A stretch of DNA of 64,000 nucleotides from Artemisia argyi (lineage: Eukaryota; Streptophyta; Magnoliopsida; Asterales; Asteraceae). Both the position numbers and the translations under genes were made by a program. The stretch is taken from positions 24,102,065-24,166,064 of the forward strand of contig CM060685.1 of NCBI GenBank assembly GCA_030686995.1. Reading direction: 5' to 3'. This document shows, in pieces, positions 1-12,159 of this stretch. Positions within the stretch are counted from its first letter, which is position 1, and every line of letters starts with the position of its first letter. Under the pieces are notes generated by a model. It saw only the letters and a list, made by a program, of their open reading frames with translations. It ran no database searches and was not told the DNA's origin.

Positions 1-527
1 TCAAAACAAAGTGTCAAAACTTATTATATTTTTGCAGAAAATTTTCAAATTTTCTTATTTTTTTTGTACTTTTCTGATGATTTTTTTTTTAATTTTTTGG
101 ATTTTTTGAGAAAAAACGGAGTTGCATGAGTAAATGGCACAGGAATGGTGCAAGTCAAATCGAAGATACCCCCAGACTAAAGTTAAACATTGTCCTCAAT
201 GTTTCAAGGGTGTGGGTCATCCTACTTTGTACCAAAGGCTTTTTATTAATTAATGCCAAAAGATAACGTTAGAAAATAAGGATATCAGATTTCTTGAACG
301 ATGAAGCTTTTATGAAGTAAGGACAAAAATACGAGCACGAGAGTCATCATTCTTTGAGAAAATTACCTGTACAAACACAACAATAACTACACAATAGAAG
401 CAGAAGAGGTTTCCCTCTCCCCGTTATTTTATTAGAAAGAATAGAGAAGTCAGAAACATGGGTGAAAACCCATGTGCATTCTAATGTTTTTGTTTACCGA
501 GTCACTAGCTTGACTCGATCCCCGAAT
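1..527 (-). other. Athila 3' non-coding region downstream of integrase
   Basis: No coding sequence is visible. The stretch follows the integrase stop and is T-rich near its left edge. On the minus strand it contains a 'GAGGACAATG ... GTCTGGGGGTA' pattern around 170-215, which resembles the purine-rich end of Athila/Tat internal regions and could be the polypurine tract. The 3' LTR itself is not recognisable before the window edge. Confidence 0.5.
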
Positions 528-1918
528 TCATTGGTTCGTGGGGAAAGTTTGGAGATCCGGGACAACCATTGATGGTATGTCCCCTCCAAAGTAGTGTTTC
601 AACCGATGACCATTCACTTTAAAGTTGGAACCGTCGGGTTGAGATAACTCAACAGTTCCATATGGAAACACTTTTGCTACAGTGAATGGCCCAGACCAAC
701 GGGTTTTTAGCTTTCCTGAGAAAATCTTCAATCTTGAATTGAAGAGAAGGACTTTGTCACCAACGTTAAAAACACGGTTCTTTATCTTTGAGTCATAGAT
801 CTTCTTAGTCTTTTCTTTGTAAATCAAAGAATTCTCATAAGCTTGATCACAAAGTTCGTTTAATTTGTTTAGTTGAACCTTGTGGTGATCACCCGCTGTC
901 TGGAGGTCGAAGTTTGCATGTTTTAAGGCCCAGTAAGTTTTGTGCTCTAGCTCAATCGGCAGATGACATGCTTTCCCGTACACCAGCTTGTATGGAGTAC
1001 ACTCGATGGGTGTTTTGTAAGCTGTGCGGAAAGCCCAGAGTGCGTCATCCAGTTTGTCCGACCAAGAGGCACGGTTTTCACCAACTGTCCTCTCCAGAAT
1101 TCTCTTTATACCACGATTTGAGACCTCCACCTGCCCACTTGTTTGGGGGTGATATGCGGTAGAAGGACGGTGAGTTACACCGTACTTCAGCATCACTCTT
1201 GCAAATTGATCATTGCAGAAGTGTGTACCATGATCACTGATTATGGCACGTGGAGTCCCGAACCTAGCAAAGAGAGACTTCAAAAATTTTACCACTACTC
1301 GGGCATTATTATTGGGTAAAGCTTTCGCTTCAACCCATTTTGACAAATAGTCGACAGCCACGAGTATGTATTTGTTTCCTCGAGATGAGGGGAATGGGCC
1401 CATAAAGTAAATGCCCCAGATATCAAATATTTCACAGACATGGATGGCGTTTTGAGGCATCTCATCCTTCTTAGAAATATTCCCGAGACGCTGATAAGCG
1501 TCACAGGCTTTGACCAGATTGTGGGCATCTTTATAGATGGTGGGCCAGTAGAACCCACAATCAAACACCTTCTTGGCGGTGTAGTTTGAGCATTGATGTC
1601 CCCTTGTGGGTCCATCATGACAGGCTTTAAGAATTTCCATGGCTTCTTGGCCATGGACACACCTTCGGATGACTTGATCCGCACAAATTTTGAATAAGTA
1701 GGGGTCGTCCCAAAAATAGTGTTTAGCGTCTTTGAAGAACTTTTTCTTCTGCTGGGACGACATCCCTTTGACAATGAAATTACCCGCATGGTAGTTTGCA
1801 AAATCGGCAAACAATGGGGTATTAGCATCTCCATGAAAAGAAACCGCGTTGAGTGTCTCGAGAGGAAATGTTTCATTAATTTCCTTCTTCTAAAAAACAT
1901 CTTGATGGGGGTTTTCTA
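528..1918 (-). pseudogene. Athila integrase (3' part of pol), catalytically dead
   Basis: The open frame 1814-528 (428 codons) holds an integrase. The zinc-binding HHCC region comes first, then the catalytic core and a C-terminal region ending in [14 protein letters not shown]. Upstream coding sequence (1815-1918) runs in broken frames to the Copia insertion. Two defects are visible. The last cysteine of the HHCC finger is tyrosine (CDAYQ where CxxC is expected). The first catalytic aspartate is also tyrosine (WGIYFMGPF, codon at 1407-1409, where family members have WGIDFMGPF). The second aspartate (SDHGTHF) and the glutamate (GQVEVSNR) remain. The fragment was continuous with the RNase H at 9784 before the Copia element inserted. 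Confidence 0.85.
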
Positions 1919-2651
1919 AGTTGGAGTATGTTCGTGTCATAATAAATAATTATATGGCAAGACATATGTGAGCCTATGGGGTCACACACTTATACATAGA
2001 GACACCATTATATATATTGTATTTATCTTATTTATACTATATATACGACTACGTAACTCGGGATCAATAACGGGCTACTAATAACTAAGCTAGTACTTAG
2101 TTTATTGGATTAGACCAACAATGGGCAAGCCCATCTAGGGCCTTCATGGCAAGCCTATATGAGAAAGGAACAAGGGAAATAGTTCAAGGGGTTAAGTGTA
2201 ACATATGATCTTATAACCTCCTCTTGATTTGGTCATTATGACTAATTAAAATGAGAAAACTAATTACCAACTTTTCCTCCCCTTCCTTTATCCAAGAGCC
2301 ATGAAATTAAACACACCCATATTAGGGTTTGCGGTTTTTGATCCCATCTAACCTTATTCTAGTGTAGTTCAAGGCTAGATTGATTGTTACGAGGTCAAGA
2401 CTAGCATCGGGTGGTGATCGGTGATGTGTAGTGTGTTTCTATCATAGAGATGATCTATTTTGGTCATTTGGTTTCAAGGGTAGGTTCATGTAAAGAAGGT
2501 CTCCATTGATTTCTACCGATCACGCTACAAAGGTATAAACTTGTGTTGTTATTTATTAGATTGATCATATGACTCTATGGATCCTTGTTGGTGATGTTTT
2601 CCGCTGCGTTTATATGTTTCTTTTATGTTTATATATTCAACATCACCTATA
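1919..2651 (+). repeat. 5' LTR of the nested Copia element
   Basis: The 733-bp repeat is the partner of 9049-9783. It starts AGTTGGAGTATG where the other copy starts TGTTGGAGTATG, so the terminal T has mutated. Both copies end in ACATCACCTATA. A possible splice donor CAAAG|GTATAAAC occurs at 2533, near the 3' end. Confidence 0.92.
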
Positions 2652-2652
2652 G

Positions 2653-2666
2653 TGGTATCACGAGCC
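2653..2666 (+). other. Primer binding site (initiator tRNA-Met type)
   Basis: TGGTATCACGAGCC lies one base after the 5' LTR. It matches the usual plant Copia primer site except for one extra C. Confidence 0.8.
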
Positions 2667-5600
2667 ATCATATGATGTCATATGATCATCTTGTATGCGT
2701 AAAACTGGCTAAAAACGCGTGTTTTTAACGGATTCAAAAGGATTTTTTCAAGTCAGCCCCAAGGGCTAATTTTTTTGAAAATATTTCGACCCATATGGGG
2801 TCTTATGATCTGAACTTTTTGATCCTATGGCCATTTGTTATGCATACTTTAATTGGTATACTTGTCGGGTACGTGTAAAATGGCCTAAAACGCATGATTT
2901 TCATCGATTTATGAAACGATTTCAAATCAGCCCCTATGGCTTAATTTTCTGTTGTAAAATGATGTTAAGAAGGTCCTAATATCAGTGGGTTTTGAACCTA
3001 AGGCCATTTGACACGTGTACCAATAGGGGTTTTAATTCTTGTTAATTAATTTCTTCGATTTTGTTGGCTAACAATTTATTTCTTGTTATTTATTTTTTTT
3101 CCATGGCAAATACATGCATGTTTGTCCATGGAGTTAGCCAACACCTTGTTTTAATCATAATATTATGGTATTATTATGTGTATATGCAAAGCCGATGAAA
3201 ACCTAGACCACTTGTGACATGGATTGTTGTGTATGTTGTTTAAATTTCGTGTTTTGGGGTTTTTGCCATTGTTTCAGCATTTTTGTAATGATATTCTTTT
3301 TGGTTGTAGCCATTGTTTGGGCACTTTTACAGTAGGTTAAAAGTAGATTAGTTGTATTTTACTTTCAATATAATGTAATCGTGGCTTGGTGGTGAAAGGC
3401 GAAAGAGTTAAAGACATTGTTGCCGAAAAATGATTGTTGGAACACCAGTTGGAAAAACGGAGTTTCCCGATGATTGGTATGGAGTTTTTGGCTGAAATGT
3501 TTTTTCAGGTACTAAAGACATAGGCCTACAAGTTTCTAGTTTTGAGCTAAGCCCGGGGAAGCCTCCTTCATGGATTTTTAGGCCACCGAACACGGAAATT
3601 CTGGAAGGACATCAACTACTTTTCATGTGCATTATGGGCTTTCTACTTGCTCTTGATTGTCTTGGAGCAAGTGGGAGTCCTCTGTGTGGTTGTGTGGTTT
3701 GTCCCTAATTGACTCTTGGTTTTCGTGATGGCTCACGAGACCAAGCATAGGTTTTTTCATCGGTTGAGGCTTTGCATATTGTGGTTGTGTGTTTGTGATT
3801 TTGCTTTTTATATATCTTGTGATCATATGTAAATTGCAAAATAGTTTTCTATAAACTTAAAACGAAACACAAACCATTTTCAAAACTAAGTGTTTTGATT
3901 TAGTTTTACAAAGTTTTAGAAACTTGAAATCATTGTTTTTAAATAACACTTAAACTTGTTATGTATGTTATTCCAATTTATGTATTGTCCAAACTTATTA
4001 TCTACGTAGGATGTATATTAGTCATGAAAATGGACAACTTGACACACATAAATTAAAACAATGATTAGACTTAAGTTAAGAAAAGTTTTTAACTTGTGCT
4101 ATGAAGGATGAATGCATGCTCCTTTCGTACACCTTTTGATTCACATCAAAACTTTTACCCGTCAAAATTTAAGTCATGTCGTCCAATGTTGAGAACACTT
4201 GCAATTACCTTTTACCTATGCGTGGGACCTAGGTTGAATTGTAACCCATGGTGACTATTCTCTATGCGTGAGACTTAGATATATTCTCGTATGTTCTCAA
4301 ATTGGATGACATAATCAAGTTAAATGGTGAGACCTTGACCCGAGGCAAAGATGGGACTAAACATGCCTACATGACACTATTTGTTTGACACTAGATGCCA
4401 TGAGTCCCATAAGGATCTAAGATTTGCACTTGTAATGCAATTGGTGATCGTCGCCTACCAATTAAATCTACTATTTCTAGCAGATCAACTGATGTGATAG
4501 TAGAAGCACAATGTGGATCTTAGCCTTTTATGTAAATTAATTGTTTTAAATTGTAAACATGGGGTAATTAATTTATAAAAGGATAATTATCGAAAATACT
4601 AAATATGAACTTTGTGAATTCAATTAATGAATTAATGCAACACAAAACGTAATTAAAAGTTTGTTCTTTTCTTGTTAAAAGGATCAAACTAAGTCTTCCT
4701 TTCCTTGTAAGAAAGAGACTTGTTCCTATCCTTTTTCTTTATGAGGAAAAGCCATAATAGGAATATTTGAATTTTCCTAATTCTAATCAAACTCAAAGGA
4801 CATATACTCTAGAAATCATGATGTCTTATAAAAATCAAAACGGTTAAGTATGGTTGCACATCTTATTCCATCAAGTTCGTTTTATAACCCTAGTTCCGGT
4901 TTTAAAACCTTGAAGAAATATAGGATATTTGGATAACTAGAGAACACGTTTTCTATAGCTACCAAACTAAAATGAGTTTAAATAATTAGAAAACGGAAAT
5001 ATCAATAAAACGCAAAGTGGTAAAGGCAATTACTAGCATGATTACCTAGCAATGTGTCTTAACCCAATGAACATGGAGGAAATGCATGCCGATTTTCAAG
5101 TTAAAAATGATGGCTAGCCCATCATCTATATGTTAGAACTTGATGCACTTCCTTGAATACATAAGTACATATTTACTAGTAAAAGTGACTCACATTAGCA
5201 ATAATGTGTAGATATTCAAAGAAAGAAGGAAAGTATCCAATAGACACTCACTCTCCACTGGTGTCGTAACACTTACAATGTTGTCTAATCCAGTGGGACC
5301 TACGTGATTGTATTACTGGTGACGAAACACATGTAATGTTCTCTAATCCAGTGGGAGCTGTAAGATCTATTAACTTACAAGTTGCCCATCTTATTTCTAG
5401 ATTGTCTTGAAATAATACATTACTTTCCACATGTGAAGCATCATAGTTTTTATGAGAACCATTGCATAAAATTTTATAAGATAACTTGTCGCGTTCCTGA
5501 TGTTGCTTCCTAAAATGTTATCAATAAAATTGTTATGTATGATTCATTATAAAAGCGATAAAAGTTCTACACATCTATATTTTGATTTTGACTAAAATCA

Positions 5601-6794
5601 TATGTTATCTGTGACACTGTCATATTTACTTGCATGATGTTGTGCCATGCGCAAGTGGGAGAAATCTTAATTGTGTGCATGGTACAACATATAACAATAT
5701 GACTAATGGTTTTTCTTGACTGCAAGGTAAGAAAAATAAGGTTCTACTAGGGGTTCTACTAGGACTTATACACATAAAATGTATGTTAACCTAATTAGAA
5801 CAAATGTCAAGATAACATGAAAAGCTACTTCAACATATTCGTTGAATTCTTTAGTAAATATGATTTTGTCTTCTTGTAAATTCATAATCATGAAGTATGA
5901 AATTAACTTGAAATTACTATTAAGGCCAAGTATCGGCACTCATAATTACTTTAGTTGAATATCAATTTCGTTAATTGTTGAAAGACTTATAACGTAAAGT
6001 AAGACGTTAACTTGTTATGTCTTCTTGTTAAGACATGTACACTTACGACGTATAATAAAATATTTAATGTATGTGTTTTCTAGTCAAAGAATACACATGA
6101 AGTCATTGACTTGGTCAGAGACTTATAATATAAAGTATGCAATAGGCTAAAAATACTATTGATACCATCTGGTATGACTTGGTTGGCAGATACGTAAGCC
6201 AAATAGTATAAGTTCATCTGATGAGTTGTGTGATAGTTTCACAACATCAATCCACGTGGAATACCACAACTTTATGGTATGCCCATTATGTGATGACTTA
6301 TATTGTTTTACCTCCAAAGCTATCAAGGTTAGAAAATTAGGTGTGCCATGTGTACACTCAATATGGTTCCAACCCAGAAGGAATTTAAGACTTCATTGTA
6401 TTATGGCTTGGGATGAATCCCATTATGTCTTGATTGAAGTTCTGAATTTGTTAAATACCTAAGAGTAAGTAATTAACAAACTAGAGTCAAGAACTAATGA
6501 TGTATTTTGGATGTCCCGGTTGAGAACAATTATTGTTACTCAAAATGCGGAGTATGTAGAGATTAGTCTCCACTTAAAAAAGCAAGTGGGAGCACCTTTA
6601 GATCTTGAAGTCATTCAAGACCTAATTACATAACCTTCTGAGTACACTTGCTAATGTCATACTAAGGTTGAACATGCATATGCTAAACCATAGATTGATA
6701 TCTCTCATTCATAAATCCGCAAGGATACCCCTAACACCTGAATGATATAGTTTTTATATCAATGTTAAGGGACATAAGTTGGAGGATCATAGTG
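2667..6794 (+). other. Degenerate leader and lost gag/integrase region of the nested Copia element
   Basis: No readable gag, protease or integrase remains. The leader portion (about 4080-4620) is clearly related to the leader at 61800-62350: it has three CGTG(A/G)GACC-like boxes at about 4221, 4267 and 4326, a hairpin at 4467-4504, and the shared string ATTATCGAAAATACTAA near 4587. At about 5250-5370 a 65-bp segment is duplicated (AATCCAGTGGGA occurs twice). Copies of the purine motif GCAAGTGGGAG at 3667, 5651 and 6582 resemble the element's own polypurine tract. Confidence 0.6.
4467..4504 (+). other. Conserved leader hairpin with a TAGCAGATCAACTGAT loop
   Basis: The arms TCTACTAT (4467-4474) and ATAGTAGA (4497-4504) pair perfectly over 8 bp. 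Between them lies the 16-mer TAGCAGATCAACTGAT. The same 16-mer is held by a different stem at 62189-62222 in another Copia element, which suggests selection on the RNA structure. Its function is unknown. Confidence 0.6.
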
Positions 6795-8580
6795 AACCTG
6801 CTGCATTATCAGATCTTGAATCTAATGAATAGCTTAAAACTATGAATGATAAGATGCAGTCCTTGAAAGACAATCACTCATGGAGCTTGATTGATCTCTT
6901 ACCAATCAGTTAGACTGTGAGGTTTAAAATGAGTTTCTTGATGAGAATACTCAAAAGGACAAACTTGTACGCACATTTAATTCACGCGTAGTATAAGGAG
7001 TTTACTCATACTTAAGTAATTGACTATGATTAAATCTCCCTACCTACAAACATTAAATGTATAAAGATGATTAATTGTCATACCTGTATTCATGTAAATG
7101 AAATATGACAATAGGATTTCAAAACACATTTTGATTACTTTTGCGAGGACGATGAGTAATCAAAAGGGTTTATGAATCCATATAATCTTTATTAATGTAT
7201 ACAAGGTATAAGAATCCAAGTGTGGATTAAATCATGCATCTAGGAGCTGAGATCTTAAGTTAATTCTGAAATCATTAATTTGATTTTGATTAAATAAGAT
7301 TACCCTTGAGAACTCTGAGAGCAAGTAGGAGCAATGCATTTATTTTCTTAAATCTTATATGTTGTTAACATATAAGAAGCAATATTCCATCTTTGCCGTT
7401 CTGGTTGGCTTAGGGCGGTCAAACTCTCCCCTCCTCTCCTTAACAGTCGATCCTGGAATAAAGTTTCACTTAAGGAATTTAGGAAATAAAACATACAACC
7501 TTGTTGCATGTGTTTATTAGAATAAACATAAGCGGTTAATAATCTAAACACGATATGACATGTCATTGAGGGGAGTCTTAATGATCGATCTTACATGATG
7601 AGATTGAATGCATGAATGGAAACCTTAAGTTTAACTAAAGGATTCATTATGTAAGTCGTATTATGTATTGGTTTATTTATATCATTTGCATGAATGCAAG
7701 ATGAGTTGATAACAACAAATATCTAAGTGAAAGTCATTAGCTAATTGTTAAACGAACAACCTAATGGACCTGCAAAGGACCAAAGATTTGTTCAAACGTT
7801 TACGGATATTTGAGGAGCTCTATTATATTGTCATTCATTGATGCTTATATAACTGAGATGATGCTCAACCCTAGTCGTAGTAGGATGACATCATGAATGA
7901 TGACACCTCTAACTAGATGGCTCGATTGAGAGCATTAATGCATTATACATTAAAAGAATAAGAATACTTTATAGTTTGGGAAACTGTTATTATGACTTTC
8001 AAAAGTAGGTGTTTTGCTAGCTTCAAACAAACTATGGAATGTATTGTTGCAATACTCGTATTGTACTTGAATGCACATATACAAAAGGACAATCATCATT
8101 CAAAACTTTTTTGAATTTTGAAACAAGTACTCTCAAAGTTTACTCAGATGACTACTTGCTGTCTTATACAACAAAATTGATAGTGGTGGAAACATCGGAT
8201 TCCGATCTATATGTAGTCTTATGCATATCTATTTTTAGTATTTGGATAATGGAACTATAAGCAGTCGTATTATATAATGAATTGATATACCGGGTATTAT
8301 CGTCTTCATTTATACTACTGTGTTCTATATTTGCATGTTTAATCCATGAATAATTTATTTATTCTAAAATTATCCATTGCTAGTTGACGATACGGGAGTA
8401 TCATCGAATTAAGGTAAATGTGAGCGTGTTGGTGATTTATTTACCAAACTCACATGTTGTTTATTGTGATGAACATTGGACTGACCCAACCTACGAGTAT
8501 TCACTGCATAGATCATTGTCAATAGTGAATATCGCAAATGGTTATGTCTCTTATCCTCAGACTTTGAGATGCAAGTAGGT
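6795..8580 (+). pseudogene. Remnant of Copia reverse transcriptase / RNase H
   Basis: Broken frames around 6797-7180 read as the start of a Copia reverse transcriptase: the pattern ALSDLESNE-x-LKTMNDKMQ then SWSLID, with internal stops. Later pieces (about 8110-8160) read TLKVYSDDYLL, like the RNase H aspartate segment. No continuous frame survives. Confidence 0.65.
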
Positions 8581-9034
8581 CTTGCATGTGTAGAATTTCA
8601 TTCTTTGATATGGTTAAACGCTGTCCTGAATAAGGTAGTTATAAAAACCATTTTCAGGAGTGATTTGAAACACATGAATGACACGTGTAGTCAAAATAGG
8701 ATTTGTTCCTCCACATGTCATGGAGTTAGATACTATTAGGCCCCTCGATGAATTGAACGGATGTTTGTATGGCCGTACCCAAATGATATTAAGATGAATC
8801 TTAATTCACTTGGTAATCTTGTTCAATATCTAGATCGAGAAATATAATAGTTGAACAAATAGAATGACTTTCATCCATGTCTAGTGTTCAACATAGTATC
8901 TGTAACAAAAGGATGGATGACATATAAACCATTTAAATGAGAAGTTTAAGAAACTACCCTTACATATTTCTAGGGGCATTGGCGTGTTGCTAGACGCTAA
9001 CCTTTGCTTGTATAATTACTTGATTATTATGACG

Positions 9035-9048
9035 TCGTAAGTGGGAGC
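9035..9048 (+). other. Polypurine tract of the nested Copia element
   Basis: GTAAGTGGGAGC abuts the 3' LTR start at 9049, the position expected for plus-strand priming. Confidence 0.75.
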
Positions 9049-9783
9049 TGTTGGAGTATGCTCATGTCATAATAAATAATTATATGGCTAGACATATGTG
9101 AGCCTATGGGGTCACACACTTACACACAGAGACACCATTATATATATTGTATTTATCGTATTTACACTATATATACGACTACGTAACTCGGGATCAATAA
9201 CGGGCTACTAATAACTAACCTCGTACTTAGTTTATTGGATTAGACCAACAATGGGCAAGCCCATCTAGGGCCCCCCATGGTAAGTCTATGTGAGAAAGGA
9301 ACAAGGGAAATAGTTCAAGGGGTTAAGTGTAACATATGATCTTATAACCTCCTCTTGATTTGGTCATTATGACTAATTAAAATGTGAAAACTAATTACCA
9401 ACTTTTCCTCCCCTTCCTCTATCCAAGAGCCACAAAATTAAACAGACCCATATTAGGGTTTGTGGTTTTTGATCCCATCTAACCTTATTCTAGTGTAGTT
9501 CAAGGCTAGATTGATTGTTACGAGGTCAAGACTAGCATCGGGTGGTGATCGGTGACGTCTAGTGTGTTTCTATCATAGAGATGATCTATTTTGGTCATTT
9601 GGTTTCAAGGGTAGGTTCATGTGAAGAAGGTCTCCATTGATTTCTACCGATTACGCTACAAAGGTATAAACTTGTGTTGTTATTTATTAGATTGATCATA
9701 TGACTCTATGGATCCTTGTTGGTGATGTTTTCCGCTGCGTTTGAATGTTTATTTTATGTTCATTTTATTCAACATCACCTATA
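9049..9783 (+). repeat. 3' LTR of the nested Copia element
   Basis: The 735-bp direct repeat of 1919-2651 starts TGTTGGAGTATG and ends ACATCACCTATA. It is followed directly by the second TTCTA target copy, and then Athila coding sequence resumes. Confidence 0.92.
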
Positions 9784-10221
9784 TTCTAGTCGGGAGAGGT
9801 GATCAGCAGCTAGGTTTTCAGCTCCTTTTTTATCTCGTATGATTATATCAAACTCTTGTAGGAGCAAAACCCAACGGAGAAACCTCGGCTTTGCGTCTTG
9901 TTTAGCAAAGAGGTATTTTAAAGCCAAGTGGTGCATATACACTATGCATTTGGTTAAGATTAAGTACGGCCAAAAATTTTCAAAGGCATATACAACGGCT
10001 AAGAGTTCCTTCTCCATATTAATGTAATGACTTTGAGCTTCAGTCATTGTTTTACTGGCATAGTGTATCGGCTGAAAGTGTTTGGTTTTACGTTGCCCTA
10101 GGACCGCACCTATTGCAAAGTCACTTGCATCACACATAAGTTCAAAGGGCAGGTCCCAATCGGGGGCAACAAGAATCGGTGCTTCACTGAGTCTTTTCTT
10201 TAAAGTGGAAAAAGCTTCGAT
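9784..10221 (-). pseudogene. Athila RNase H segment of pol
   Basis: The frame from 10137 down to the Copia insertion encodes the Gypsy RNase H domain: [15 protein letters not shown], then [15 protein letters not shown], ending AADHLSRLE, where the Copia LTR interrupts. It is in frame with the reverse transcriptase upstream, separated only by a TGA stop at 10222-10224. The natural continuation is the integrase fragment ending at 1918. Confidence 0.88.
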
Positions 10222-12159
10222 TCACTCGGGTGAGAAGATGAAAGGAGGTTCCTTCTCAAGGAGATGGGTCATAGGCCGGGCGATTTTAGAAAAATCTTGT
10301 ATGAATCGATGATAAAATCCGGCATGACCGAGAAAGCTTCTAACACCTTTGACAGTTGTGGGAGGAGGTAGTTTAGCAATTACATCAACTTTTGCTCTAT
10401 CCACCTCAATCCCGTTCTTTGAGATCTTATGGCCGAGGACAATGCCCTCTTTGACCATAAAATGGCTTTTCTCCCAATTGAGACATAGATTTGTTTCTTT
10501 ACAATGTTTTAGCATATTTTCCAAATGGGAGAGACATGATTGGAATGAATCCCCAATGACTGAGAAGTCATCCATAAACACCTCCATGGTTTTCTCGATC
10601 ATGTCGTGGAAAATAGCCATCATGCACCTTTGGAATATGCTAGGAGTGTTGCATAAGCCAAATGGCATACGACGGTAGGCAAAAGTTCCATAAGGGCATG
10701 TGAAGGTGGTTTTCTCCTGATGCTGTGGATCAATGGGGATCTGAAAATAACCTGAGAAGCCGTCAAGGAAGCAATAGTACTTATTCCCCACCAATCTCTC
10801 GAGCATTTGGTCCATGAAGGGTAGAGGAAAATGGTCTTTACGGGTGGCTTTGTTTAGTTTTCTATAAACGATGCATACACGCCAGCCCGTGACCAGTCGA
10901 GTTGGAATCAACTCGTTTTCATCATTTATGACAACAGTTATGCCACCCTCCTTAGGAACACAATGTATGGGACTAACCCAAGGACTATCAGATATCGGGT
11001 AAATTAATCCAGCATCAAGAAGTTTGAGAACCTCTTGTTTGATAACTTCGTGGATTTTGGGATTAACCCTTCTTTGATGTTGCACCGCGGGTAAGTCATC
11101 CTCCATTAAGATTTTGTGGGTACAAAACTTGGGGTTAATACCCTTTATGTCAGAGAGTTTCCAAATAATGGCATGCTTGTTTGACTTTAGAACCTTCACA
11201 AGAGCAGCTTTCTCCTCATCACTTAAACCTTTTGCGATTATGACGGGTAATTTATCATTACCCTCCAGAAATGCATATTCAAGATGAGGAGGTAAGTCTT
11301 TGAGTTCGACTTCGGGAAATTCATCAGTTTTCTCAACATATTTGATTTCCGCTTTATGAAGTTTTTGTGGTAGAACAGGAAGAGGAGAGGGATCTTCGTT
11401 TAACAATTTATCAAGGAGAAAGATATCCCCCTCCGGGTCAATCTCTTGGTGATCAATTCCAGTGGGAATTGAATCACTCTTAAGAAAGGCCTTTATTTCC
11501 TCAAGGATGAAGTCACTTCCCTCAAACGGAGTGAGGGAAGGAAAAGAATTAGCAATTATGGGTTGAGAGGAGGGAGTGGGATTGCCACTCGAAGAATCAT
11601 CAGCATAACCAAGAACTTCTTGAGAATACTCCTCAGTAGCAATATCAATGACATCTATTCGGTTAACCGACTTAGAATCATAGTTTGAGGAGTATCTCGA
11701 GGTCTGATCAAAGTTGAAAGTTATAGCTTCAGTACCAAATCGTAATGTGATTTCCTCATCGAATACATCGATCAATGCACGACCCGTCCTTAGGAATCCT
11801 CTTCCAAGAATGAGAGGAACCCTTGGATCCGCATCAAAATCAACAATCACAAAGTCTGCTGGAAAATGGAACTTTCCCACTCTTACAAATACGTCCTCGG
11901 CAATACCGAGGGGACGAGATATTGAACAGTCCGCAAGCTCAAGAGTCATGCAGGTGGGAGTGAGTTCTGGAAGAGAGAGTTTCTTCCACACTGAATAAGG
12001 CATCAGGTTGATGCTTGCACCAAGATCGGCCAAGGCGAAGCATTCAACCATTCCTGAGAAAATACATGGAATGAGAAATTTTCCCGGATCTCCCAGCTTC
12101 TCGGGAAGCTGTTTCAAAAGAACTGCAGAGCAGTTTTCATTGAGAGGAGTTCGTGCCAT
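10222..12159 (-). pseudogene. Athila protease-reverse transcriptase segment of pol
   Basis: The 645-codon open segment begins with a retropepsin-like domain (ALADLGASINLMP near residue 43) and ends with a Gypsy reverse transcriptase (CFLDGFSGYFQ, MPFGLC, FMDDFSV). It reads MARTPLNEN at its start, but an in-frame TAA lies just upstream at about 12170, so gag-pol readthrough is blocked. The usual CIDYRKLN motif reads CIVYRKLN, losing a conserved aspartate. It ends at a TGA (10222-10224) in frame with RNase H. It is decayed but long enough for lineage assignment. Confidence 0.9.

Larger units (their letters stand above)
1919..9783 (+). mobile_element. Ty1/Copia retrotransposon, degenerate, nested in the Athila pol gene
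   Basis: Two direct LTRs (1919-2651 and 9049-9783) flank 6.4 kb of internal sequence. The 5-bp target duplication TTCTA lies at 1914-1918 and 9784-9788. A primer site similar to initiator tRNA-Met follows the left LTR and a polypurine tract precedes the right one, so the element is on the plus strand. By eye the LTRs differ at roughly 30-40 of 735 positions (about 5%), so the insertion is not recent. The internal region has no long frame; only remnants of reverse transcriptase and RNase H can be read. Its leader is related to that of the Copia element at 60154. Confidence 0.92.

Noticed and set aside
914..1162. Open frames on the strand opposite the Athila and Sirevirus genes (for example 914-1162, 10349-10678, 17856-18164, 19790-20128)
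   Set aside because: They mirror codon-biased genes on the other strand and show no domain or start context of their own.
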